Part shown: positions 42,697 through 49,981 of the stretch, in pieces | How the letters are laid out: every line of letters starts with the position of its first letter | How positions within the stretch are numbered: position 1 is the first letter of the stretch | NCBI RefSeq assembly: GCF_004331485.1 | Contig: NZ_SJKD01000004.1 | Location: 310,001-374,000 of the forward strand | Direction of reading: 5' to 3' | DNA from: Kribbella capetownensis | GTDB lineage: Bacteria; Actinomycetota; Actinomycetes; Propionibacteriales; Kribbellaceae | DNA length: 64,000 bases | The notes under the pieces: model-generated | Databases searched by the model: none | Seen by the model: the letters and a program-made list of their open reading frames with translations, nothing else | What the model was told of the DNA's origin: nothing | Program-made: the position numbers and the translations under genes

Positions 42697-44388
42697 TCAG
42701 CCGACCGACGGGCCGAGACCCAGGGACTGAGGTGTGCTGGAGTCGGGGGAGGGCTGGTGCAGCCCTTCGTCCAGAGCGCCGTACTCGGTCATCAGGGCGG
42801 GGCTGCCGCCCCACGGTGTCTGTTCCTCGGCGATCAGGGTGTTGGTGGTGAGCAGGAGACCGGCGACCGAGGCGCCGTTCTGCAGTGCCGAGCGGGCAAC
42901 GCGCAGGGGATCGACGATCCCCATGTCGAGCATGTTGCCGTACTTGCCTTCGAGTGCGTCGAAGCCTTCGTCGACTCCGAGCTGCGAGGTCCGTTCCAGC
43001 ACCTCCGCGCCGTTGTAGCCGGCGTTCGCGGCGATCAGGTACGCCGGTTCGCGCAACGCCCGCCGGACGATCTTCACACCCGTGGCGTAGTCGTCCTTGA
43101 CGTCGAGACTGTCGAGCGCCGACTCGGCGTGCAGCAAGGCCATGCCACCACCGGCGACGATGCCCTCGGCCATCGCGGCGCGGGTCGCGGACAACGCGTC
43201 CTCGACCCGGTGTTGCAGTTCCTTCAACTCTGCCGGCGTCGGTGCGCCGACCCGGATCACCGCGACCTTGCCGGACAGCGCACCGATCCGCTCGGTGAGC
43301 ACGTCCTCGTCGACCCCGAACGTCGCCCGCTCCAACTCGGCGCGCAACTGCGTGAGCCGGAACTCGATGTCCTTCTCGTGCCCGGTCTCGGCCACGATCG
43401 CGGTCCGGTCCGCGTTCACCCGGACCTGGTCCGCCCGGCCGAGCTGCTCGAGCCGCATCGTCTCGAGGGTGAAACCGGAGTGCCGGCTGTAGACCGCGCC
43501 GCCGGTGATCGCCGCGATGTCCTCCAGCTTGTGCAGCCGCCGGTCACCGAAGCCCGGCGCCTTGACCGCGACGCACTGGAAGAGACCGTTCACGTGGTTG
43601 TGCACCAGCATGCTGAGCGCGGTGCCCTCGAGGTTCTCCGCGATGATGACCAGCGGCTTGGGCTCCCGCATGATCTTGTCGAGCAGCGGCATGACCTCCT
43701 GCACCTTGGTGATCTTCTCGCTGCACAACAGGATGTACGGATCGTCCAGCACCGCCTGCAGGCTGCCGGGATCGGTCACCATGTACGGCGACAGGTAGCC
43801 GTTGTCGAACTCGAACCCCTCGACGAAGTCGACCCGCATGCCGTGCGCGGCCGACTCCTCGACGGTGACGATGCCGCCGTCGCCGACGGTGTGCAGGGCG
43901 TTCGCGATCACGGCGCCGACCATGTCGTCGTCGTTGGCCGAGATGGCCGCGACCCGGGCGAAGTCGTGCTCGGTGGCGACCGGGTGCGCCACCTCACGGA
44001 GCCGCTCCACCAAGCGGGCCACGGCCAGGTCGATGCCGCGCTTCACCAGTACCGGGTTGCCACCCGAGCTGATCGCGGCCATGCCCTCACGGATGATCGC
44101 CTGGGCGATCACGGTCGCCGTGGTGGTGCCGTCGCCGACGATGTCGTTGGTCTTGATCGCGGCTTCCTTGACCAGCTGGGCGCCCATGTTCTCGAACTGA
44201 TTCTTCAGATGGATCTCCCGGGCGATGGTCACGCCGTCGTTGGTGACCACCGGCGAGCCGGTGATCTTCTCCAGGATCACGTTGCGGCCCTTCGGGCCCA
44301 GGGTCGATTTCACCGCGTCCGCCAGCTGGTCCACTCCGGACAGCAGCAGGTCGCGGGCCTGCTCACCGAATCGCAGTTCCTTGGCCAT
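42697..44388 (-). CDS. GroEL-like chaperonin dedicated to monooxygenase, operon 2
   Basis: This 563-residue chaperonin (MAKELRFGEQARDLLLSGVD) has ATP motifs LGPKGRNVILEK, TNDGVTIAREI and VGDGTTTATVIAQAI. Its C-terminal tail is Ser/Pro-rich (HQPSPDSSTPQSLGLGPSVG), different from both housekeeping GroEL and the operon 1 copy. ATG 44388 is the start, 40 bp downstream of the dehydrogenase stop. The apical domain sequence differs from the operon 1 protein, consistent with each serving its own hydroxylase (inference). Confidence 0.9.
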   Translation of the reverse strand: MAKELRFGEQARDLLLSGVDQLADAVKSTLGPKGRNVILEKITGSPVVTNDGVTIAREIHLKNQFENMGAQLVKEAAIKTNDIVGDGTTTATVIAQAIIREGMAAISSGGNPVLVKRGIDLAVARLVERLREVAHPVATEHDFARVAAISANDDDMVGAVIANALHTVGDGGIVTVEESAAHGMRVDFVEGFEFDNGYLSPYMVTDPGSLQAVLDDPYILLCSEKITKVQEVMPLLDKIMREPKPLVIIAENLEGTALSMLVHNHVNGLFQCVAVKAPGFGDRRLHKLEDIAAITGGAVYSRHSGFTLETMRLEQLGRADQVRVNADRTAIVAETGHEKDIEFRLTQLRAELERATFGVDEDVLTERIGALSGKVAVIRVGAPTPAELKELQHRVEDALSATRAAMAEGIVAGGGMALLHAESALDSLDVKDDYATGVKIVRRALREPAYLIAANAGYNGAEVLERTSQLGVDEGFDALEGKYGNMLDMGIVDPLRVARSALQNGASVAGLLLTTNTLIAEEQTPWGGSPALMTEYGALDEGLHQPSPDSSTPQSLGLGPSVG

Positions 44389-44428
44389 CAGAGCCCTCCC
44401 GGTCGGTCGTGCCGTGACTAATGTGCAC

Positions 44429-45454
44429 TTACGGAACGAGGATCGCGCGGCCGCGGACCCGGCCGGCGTCGAGATCGGCGACCGCATCGACGGCCGCGTC
44501 CAGCGGGTAGGTCCGGGTGTGCAGGGTGACCTTCCCGGCCTGGGTGAGCGCCATCAGCTCGGCCAGTTCGTTGAAGGTGCCGACGATGTTGCCGATGATG
44601 TTGCGCTCGGTCGAGATGATGTCGAGGGTCGGGATCTGGACCTGGCCGCCGTACCCGATGACGAAGTACGAACCGGCCGGTGCGGTCATCGCGAAGCCGT
44701 CCTGCTCCGCGCCCTGCTCGGCGACGAAGTCGAGGACGACGTGCGCGCCGACGCCGCCGGTCAGGTCGAGGACCGCTTCCACCTGTTTGCCGTCGGCAAC
44801 CACTGTCTGGTCGGCACCGAGCTGCTCTGCCAGCTTCAGGGCGTCGGGGTTGCGGTCGACGACGATGATCCTGGTCGCGGTCAGCGCGGCCAGGCACTGG
44901 ATGCCGATGTGCCCGAGACCGCCGGCACCGATCACGACGCAGGTCGTGCCGGGCGGGAGCAGCGAGATGGCCTTGCGGACCGCGTGGTACGCCGTGATGC
45001 CGGCATCGGCCAATGCCGCGACGTCCTGCGGCCGGGTGCTCGGGTCGAGCTTCACGCACGCGCGCGCCGACGTGAGCAGGTACTCTGCCATCCCGCCGTC
45101 GCTGTCGAGTCCCGGGAACGAGCTCTGTGCGCAGTGCATGTCGTTGCCCGCTCTGCAGGCGGCGCAGAGCCCGCAGGTCGGGGTCGGGTGCAGGATGACC
45201 GTGTCACCGACCTGGACGTTGGTCACCGCGGAGCCGATCTCGTGCACCCAGCCGGCGTTCTCGTGGCCGATCGTGTACGGCAGGGTCGGGTGCATCGCTT
45301 CGGCCCACTGGCCCTCGATGATGTGCAGGTCGGTGCGGCACACCCCGGCGCCGCCGATCTTGACGATGACGTCCAGCGGGCCCCTGACGACCGGTTCCGG
45401 TACGTCGTCGATGACCGGCTGCTGGTGGTATCCGTGCAGTCGAACGGCCTTCAT
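44429..45454 (-). CDS. Zinc alcohol dehydrogenase, operon 2
   Basis: This 341-residue medium-chain dehydrogenase has the catalytic zinc residues in GAGVCRTD and TIGHENAG, structural-zinc cysteines in TCGLCAACRAGNDMHC and the nucleotide motif GAGGLGHIG. It is the same length as the operon 1 copy and lies at the same place between the DUF59 and chaperonin genes. It likely oxidises the alcohol formed by the operon 2 monooxygenase. Confidence 0.9.
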   Translation of the reverse strand: MKAVRLHGYHQQPVIDDVPEPVVRGPLDVIVKIGGAGVCRTDLHIIEGQWAEAMHPTLPYTIGHENAGWVHEIGSAVTNVQVGDTVILHPTPTCGLCAACRAGNDMHCAQSSFPGLDSDGGMAEYLLTSARACVKLDPSTRPQDVAALADAGITAYHAVRKAISLLPPGTTCVVIGAGGLGHIGIQCLAALTATRIIVVDRNPDALKLAEQLGADQTVVADGKQVEAVLDLTGGVGAHVVLDFVAEQGAEQDGFAMTAPAGSYFVIGYGGQVQIPTLDIISTERNIIGNIVGTFNELAELMALTQAGKVTLHTRTYPLDAAVDAVADLDAGRVRGRAILVP

Positions 45455-45456
45455 CC

Positions 45457-46164
45457 CTACTCCTCCTCGCCGACGCCGGCTTCGGCGTACCGGTGGCGCA
45501 GCATTCCCCTGCAGATGCCGGTGTTGGCCTCGATCCCGGTCCGGGTGACGCGGGCCAACCCGAGATGCCTCGTCGCCTCGGCACCGGTGATGGGGGAGCC
45601 GGTGCCGGGGTCGACGAGGAGCGGAGCGGACGGGTCGGTGCGCAGCCCGAGTTCGGCCCGCCGCCGCAGCAGCCGCTCCAATTCGGCAGACGCGGGGACG
45701 TCGCCGAGGGTCATCGTGGCGAGCCGGGCCGGATCGGCGCCGGCGGCCCGCAGCGGCCGGCACACCTGGTCCGTCCCGGCCAGCATCGCCTTGGTCACGA
45801 AGGTCCGGCGCAGCTCGTCCAGCTCGCCGGCCGCCTCGCCCGTGAATGAGGCGGCGAATCCGGCCCGCGCAGCCACGCCGGCGTTGATCTGGTCGGCCGC
45901 GAAATGGTCCACGAGCGCGACGTCGACACCGCGGACGCCGGGCAGGGCGGCGACCACGTCGTAGGCGTCGGCGACCATCAGGAACGCGAAGTTGGGCGCA
46001 CAGAAGTACGTCGGCAGCCGCAACCGCACCACGACGTCACCGGCGGCCGACACGACGCAGGTGGACACGAAACCCAGCGTCGTGATCGGCTCGTCCAGCT
46101 CCGGGTCCCGGACCGCGTCCAGCGCGGTCAGGACCCGGGACTTCTCCCCAGCCACCGCCGTCAT
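45457..46164 (-). CDS. DUF59/MIP18-domain protein, operon 2
   Basis: This 235-residue homologue of the operon 1 protein has the N-terminal DUF59 domain (AVRDPELDEPITTLGFVSTC), Cys in LPTYFCAPNFAFL and a C-terminal segment ending TGICRGMLRHRYAEAG. Both copies keep Cys in the PTxFC and xxxCRG motifs, making these the likely metal or cluster ligands. ATG 46164 shares a base with the amidohydrolase stop. Role in iron or Fe-S supply is inferred. Confidence 0.8.
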   Translation of the reverse strand: MTAVAGEKSRVLTALDAVRDPELDEPITTLGFVSTCVVSAAGDVVVRLRLPTYFCAPNFAFLMVADAYDVVAALPGVRGVDVALVDHFAADQINAGVAARAGFAASFTGEAAGELDELRRTFVTKAMLAGTDQVCRPLRAAGADPARLATMTLGDVPASAELERLLRRRAELGLRTDPSAPLLVDPGTGSPITGAEATRHLGLARVTRTGIEANTGICRGMLRHRYAEAGVGEEE

Positions 46165-47207
46165 TACTGGGTGACCAGCTTGGCGTCGTCCTGCGCGGCC
46201 GGCTCCGCCTCCTTGAGCTGGAGCTCGTCGGGGACCTTGAGGTCGTACAGCTTCGCAGCGTTCAGGCCCAGGATCTTCTTCTTGCCCTCCACTCCGAGTC
46301 GTGGGTAGTCGGCGAACTCGTCGCCTTCGGGGAAGTCCCAGTCGACGAGACCCTCGATCTGCCACTTCGGTTCCCAGATGCCGTAGTCGCTGCCGAAGGT
46401 CATCTTGTCCTCGCCGACCCAGAACAGCAGCTCGCCCATCACCTTGGCGAAGAACCGCGGCCGTGCGTGCATCAGGCCGCCGATGACCACCGACAGGCCG
46501 GCGTACACGTTGGGTTCCTGGGTCGCCATGAAGCAGAAGTCCTCGATCCGCGGCAGTCCCACGTGCTCGACGATGAAGTTGAGCTCGGGGAAGTCGGTCG
46601 CGGCGTGGTCCACGTCGGAGACGTCGAACGCGTCCTTGTCCAGCGGCCAGATCGTGGGGCCCTTGTGGACATGGATGTTCTTGATCCCGAACTCCTGCGC
46701 CTTCTCCAGATAGCGGTACGCCGCGGGGTCGGTCAGCTTGTAACCCCGGGAGCCGGCGTTCCACTCGGCGGTGTAGAGCTTGACGCCGCGCGACCCGTAC
46801 CGCTCGACGTTGGCCTTCAGTTCCTCGATCCCGGCGTCGCCGTCGCGCGGGTCGAACCGGGTGTTGAGCACGAACATGCCCGGGTGCTTCTCGCCCAGGT
46901 TGGCGTTCTGCTCGGTCGTGTTGAAGCCCTCGGTGTACCACTCCTTCAGGTACGTCGGCTGGAAGATCGCCACGTCCACGTAGCCGTCCTCGAAGACGTC
47001 CTTCATCAGGTCGTCCTCGGTGTAGCTCATGAACTTCTCGATCGGCCAGTGGGTCTCCTTCGGCGCCAGGCTCATGTACGCGTGGAAGCACTCGATCCAG
47101 CCCTTCGCGTACTGCTCCGCACCCGGGACCCAGTTGTCCGGTCCTGCCTTCCAGAAGTGCATGTGGCTGTCGACCACGAAGTACTTCTCACCGTTCTTCT
47201 CGTACAC
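46164..47207 (-). CDS. Amidohydrolase_2 family protein, operon 2
   Basis: This 347-residue amidohydrolase has the metal motif DSHMHFW, IHVHKGPTIWPLD, VEHVGLPRIEDF and Asp in GSDYGIWEP. GTG 47207 with AGGGGG upstream gives MYEKNGEKYFVVD, aligned with the operon 1 start. The two copies are clearly homologous over their full length. It starts 14 bp after the coupling-protein gene; there is no hairpin in this gap, unlike operon 1. Confidence 0.85.
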   Translation of the reverse strand: MYEKNGEKYFVVDSHMHFWKAGPDNWVPGAEQYAKGWIECFHAYMSLAPKETHWPIEKFMSYTEDDLMKDVFEDGYVDVAIFQPTYLKEWYTEGFNTTEQNANLGEKHPGMFVLNTRFDPRDGDAGIEELKANVERYGSRGVKLYTAEWNAGSRGYKLTDPAAYRYLEKAQEFGIKNIHVHKGPTIWPLDKDAFDVSDVDHAATDFPELNFIVEHVGLPRIEDFCFMATQEPNVYAGLSVVIGGLMHARPRFFAKVMGELLFWVGEDKMTFGSDYGIWEPKWQIEGLVDWDFPEGDEFADYPRLGVEGKKKILGLNAAKLYDLKVPDELQLKEAEPAAQDDAKLVTQ

Positions 47208-47221
47208 GGAAGACCCCCTTG

Positions 47222-47596
47222 TCAGCTGGATGCGGTCAGGTCGAAGCCGATGTACTCGGCGGCGTCCTCGGGGTTGGCGAACATGATGGTCCGGTCGTCG
47301 AGGTGGACCATGCGGCCGTAGTGGGTCGACATGTTCTCCTCGAACTCGGCCTGGTCGAAGTACCCGGGCTCCTCGCCCAGGGCCTCGGAGATGTCGTCGT
47401 AGACGAAGTCCATCCGGCCGACCGCGTCGACCCGGATCATCGACGGCAGCGGTGTCACCGTGACGTTGTCCAGGCCGCGCATCACGTCGGCGACGACCGC
47501 CCCGACCTGGTTGTTCATCAGCGTGACGCCACACCGGTTGGACGCGGTGTTGTCGGACTTGAACGGGCTCTCGACGACTGCCTTGAGCGTGGTCAC
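47222..47596 (-). CDS. prmD: Monooxygenase coupling (effector) protein, operon 2
   Basis: This 124-residue coupling protein has CGVTLMNNQVGAVVADVMRG, PLPSMIRVDAVGRMDFVYDD and HYGRMVHLDDRTIMFANPED. It is 11 residues longer than PrmD1, mostly at the N-terminus (TTLKAVVESPFKSDN). GTG 47596 overlaps the small-subunit stop (GTGA), as in operon 1. Confidence 0.88.
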   Translation of the reverse strand: MTTLKAVVESPFKSDNTASNRCGVTLMNNQVGAVVADVMRGLDNVTVTPLPSMIRVDAVGRMDFVYDDISEALGEEPGYFDQAEFEENMSTHYGRMVHLDDRTIMFANPEDAAEYIGFDLTASS

Positions 47597-48780
47597 TGTG
47601 CCAACTCCTTCGGTTCCTCGAGGCCCAGCGAGACGACGATGCCGCTGAACCTGCTCTTCACGCGGTCGAGCCCGTCCTCGAACCGCGGCGGTTTGGCGTC
47701 CGGCTGCGACCACAGCGGCTGCAGCGCCCGGGCCGCGGCGAGTGACTTGGCGGTCCAGGTGCTCGCCCAGTCGGACATGATCGCCTTGTTGTGGCCGGCG
47801 AACTCCCGGTCGTTGGTGAGCAGCTCGAACATCGCCGTGGTGTAGCGCAGGTCGCGCTCGGCGAAGTCGTACTCCGCCGCGCCGATGACCGTCGGGGTGA
47901 CGAAGTCGCCGTTGCGCGGTGCCGCCTGCTGGACCAGCTGGCTGCGGAACAGTTCGCCGACCAGCGGCTCGAACACGATGTTCGCGGCGAAGATCGCCTC
48001 GCACCAGTCGTCGATCGCGGTCAGCTGCTCGGCCAGGTCGCGGACACCCTGCCAGGCCGGGTCGTTGTTCCACGTCTCCAGGTGGGCGCTGCCGTCGAAC
48101 CCCTCGATCTCCTCGGACAACGTGAGGTTGTACAGCGCGAGGTCCTGGGCGGCCCGGATCCGGTGCATGCTGTTCACCGAGATCGCGTTGTTGTGCATGT
48201 TCGTCGGTGCGCGCCGGTTCGCGTTCGCGTACAGGTACAGACCGAGGCCGTGGTCGACGTGCATCCAGGCGCCAATGTGCTGCTCGACGAAGCGGACCCA
48301 GTTGGCGTTCCACTGCTCGAAGGCCTTGGACGCCTTGGCGGCCTCGACGTTCTGGGTGACCTGGCGGACGACGTTGGAGTTGTAGCGGTAGAGCGTGAGC
48401 TCCCACTCCTCGTTCGGGTCACGGAACTCGTGCCAGCCGGTGGCCGGCCAGTCCTTGACGATCATGCCGCCGCTGCCCGGGCCGCGCTCGGGTGAGGGCT
48501 GGTCCGAACCCCAGGCCTTCAGCACGGTCCAGTCCAGCGGGTAGCCGCCACGCCCGTCGGCGAACCCGTAGAGCCAGCCCTGGGTCAGGTAGTGCCGCGG
48601 ATCGGGCTGTACGTCGACCGTGACGTCCTCGTAGTGGCTCTGCTTGCGCTTCTGCGGCGTGTAGTAGTTGTACCGCCGCGAGTTCGAGTCCGGGAACTCC
48701 CGGGCGCCCGCCTCGGCATCGGTGAAGACCGGCTTGGGTACACTGCGTTCGAACTTGGGTGCATCCTGTGTGGTGGTCAT
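47593..48780 (-). CDS. prmC: Hydroxylase small (beta) subunit, operon 2
   Basis: This 395-residue beta subunit has NSRRYNYYTPQKRKQSHYED, LTQGWLYGFADGRGGYPLDW and RNGDFVTPTVIGAAEYDFAE. Compared with PrmC1 it has an extra ~24 residues around positions 85-108 (GSDQPSPERGPGSGGMIVKD), a Gly/Pro/Ser-rich insertion between conserved GYPxxWT and WHEF/WHAF motifs. ATG 48780 overlaps the stop of the second 10-codon mini-ORF. Confidence 0.9.
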   Translation of the reverse strand: MTTTQDAPKFERSVPKPVFTDAEAGAREFPDSNSRRYNYYTPQKRKQSHYEDVTVDVQPDPRHYLTQGWLYGFADGRGGYPLDWTVLKAWGSDQPSPERGPGSGGMIVKDWPATGWHEFRDPNEEWELTLYRYNSNVVRQVTQNVEAAKASKAFEQWNANWVRFVEQHIGAWMHVDHGLGLYLYANANRRAPTNMHNNAISVNSMHRIRAAQDLALYNLTLSEEIEGFDGSAHLETWNNDPAWQGVRDLAEQLTAIDDWCEAIFAANIVFEPLVGELFRSQLVQQAAPRNGDFVTPTVIGAAEYDFAERDLRYTTAMFELLTNDREFAGHNKAIMSDWASTWTAKSLAAARALQPLWSQPDAKPPRFEDGLDRVKSRFSGIVVSLGLEEPKELAQ

Positions 48781-48838
48781 CGGCTCTCCCCATTTTTGTG
48801 ACAGCTCATCGCGTCGGGCCAATCTTGTGACAGCTCAT
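48777..48838 (-). repeat. 29-bp tandem unit forming a chain of overlapping mini-ORFs
   Basis: On the minus strand the reductase stop overlaps ATG 48838, which opens MSCHKIGPTR. Its TGA overlaps ATG 48809, which opens MSCHKNGESR. That TGA overlaps the prmC2 ATG at 48780. All three junctions are ATGA and successive ATGs are exactly 29 nt apart. The plus-strand copies TTGTGACAGCTCATCGCG start at 48796 and 48825. The unit is either a slipped duplication of the reductase stop region or a translational-coupling relay. Confidence 0.8.
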
Positions 48839-49908
48839 CGCGTCGGGGCCTCCAGCACCTTCGAGTCACCGGCGTCGCCGGTCGTGGTGAACTTGTCGTA
48901 GTAGATGTGCTTCGTGACGACGCCCAGCCCTTCGAGCAACGGGATCGCGGCCTCCACCATCGGTGGCGGACCGCAGACATAGGCGTCGGCTCCGGCCAGA
49001 TCCGGTTCGTGCCGGCGGACGACGTCGGTGATCAGACCGACCTCGCCGTCCCACTCGGCGTCCTCGGCCGGCTCGGACAGCGCCGGTACGTACTTGAACC
49101 CCGGCAGCACGTCCTGCAGCGCCCGGAGCTCCTCGTCGAAGCACAGATCCAGGTGGGTCCGGGCTCCGTAGTAGTAGGTCGCCGGCCGGTCGATCCCGCG
49201 CTCGGCCATCGACCGCAGCAGCGACAGGATCGGTGCCATCCCGGCGCCACCGCCGACGAAGACGATCCGGGCGCCCGGATTGTCCCGCAGCGTGAAGACC
49301 CCGAACGGCCCGCTGAGCTGCAGCCGGTCGCCGACGTTGAGCCGGGTGTCGAGGAACTCCGAGAAGACTCCGCCGGGATAGACCTTGATCACGAACTCCA
49401 GTTGCCCGCTGTCGCGGCTGGTCGTGTTCGCCATCGAGAACGATCGGCTCGCCTCGCTGTCGGGGACCAGGATGTCGACGTACTGGCCGGGGAAGAACTT
49501 GAGCTCGCCGGGGTCGGTCAGGCGTAGGACGAGATGACGCAGGTCGTGGGTGACGGGCGTGATCGCGACGACTTCCGCGACTCGATCCTGGATCGGCAGC
49601 CCGGACCGGATCATGTCCTCGTCGTAGTTGAGCAGCTCGATGGTCAGGTCCTCGTACGGATGGGCCCGGCACAGCAGCGTGTAGCCCTCGTCCAGTTCGT
49701 ACTCGGGCAGCGCGAACGTCGAGTAGCGGTCCAGCTCGATGTCCTCGCCGTCCAGGACGAACGACTTGCAGGACGAGCACTGGCCCTCCTTGCAGCCGTG
49801 CATGAGCATCACGCCCTGCTCGGCCGCGGCGCGCAGGATCGTCTGATCCTCGTCGACCTCGATCTCGATGCCGACCGGCTCGAACCTCACGACATGCTTA
49901 TCGCCCAT
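48835..49908 (-). CDS. prmB: Monooxygenase NADH reductase, operon 2
   Basis: This 357-residue reductase has a [2Fe-2S] domain with Cys39, Cys44, Cys47 (HGCKEGQCSSCKS) and Cys80 (LLCRAH). The FAD motif is RSFSMANT and the NAD motifs are GGGAGMAPILSLLR and CGPPPMVEAAIPL. ATG 49908 gives MGDKHVVRFEPVGIE, aligned with PrmB1. The last codons lie in the 29-bp duplicated segment. Confidence 0.92.
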   Translation of the reverse strand: MGDKHVVRFEPVGIEIEVDEDQTILRAAAEQGVMLMHGCKEGQCSSCKSFVLDGEDIELDRYSTFALPEYELDEGYTLLCRAHPYEDLTIELLNYDEDMIRSGLPIQDRVAEVVAITPVTHDLRHLVLRLTDPGELKFFPGQYVDILVPDSEASRSFSMANTTSRDSGQLEFVIKVYPGGVFSEFLDTRLNVGDRLQLSGPFGVFTLRDNPGARIVFVGGGAGMAPILSLLRSMAERGIDRPATYYYGARTHLDLCFDEELRALQDVLPGFKYVPALSEPAEDAEWDGEVGLITDVVRRHEPDLAGADAYVCGPPPMVEAAIPLLEGLGVVTKHIYYDKFTTTGDAGDSKVLEAPTR

Positions 49909-49935
49909 GGTTCCTGACGTCTCTGCGGGGACGGA

Positions 49936-49973
49936 CCGGGGCGGGCGGACACGGGGGTGCCCGCCCGCCCCGG
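49936..49973 (-). promoter_or_regulatory. Intercistronic hairpin between prmA and prmB, operon 2
   Basis: A perfect 13-bp stem (CCGGGGCGGGCGG / CCGCCCGCCCCGG) has a 12-nt loop. It has the same stem and loop sizes as the operon 1 hairpin at 37265-37302, though unrelated in sequence. It probably sets the hydroxylase/reductase ratio. Confidence 0.65.
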
Positions 49974-49981
49974 GGAGGGGA

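Noticed and set aside
45457..47091. 544-residue minus-strand frame that would fuse the amidohydrolase region to the DUF59 protein
   Set aside because: The N-terminal half is an out-of-frame reading of the amidohydrolase gene. DUF59 homology starts at ATG 46164, at the amidohydrolase stop.
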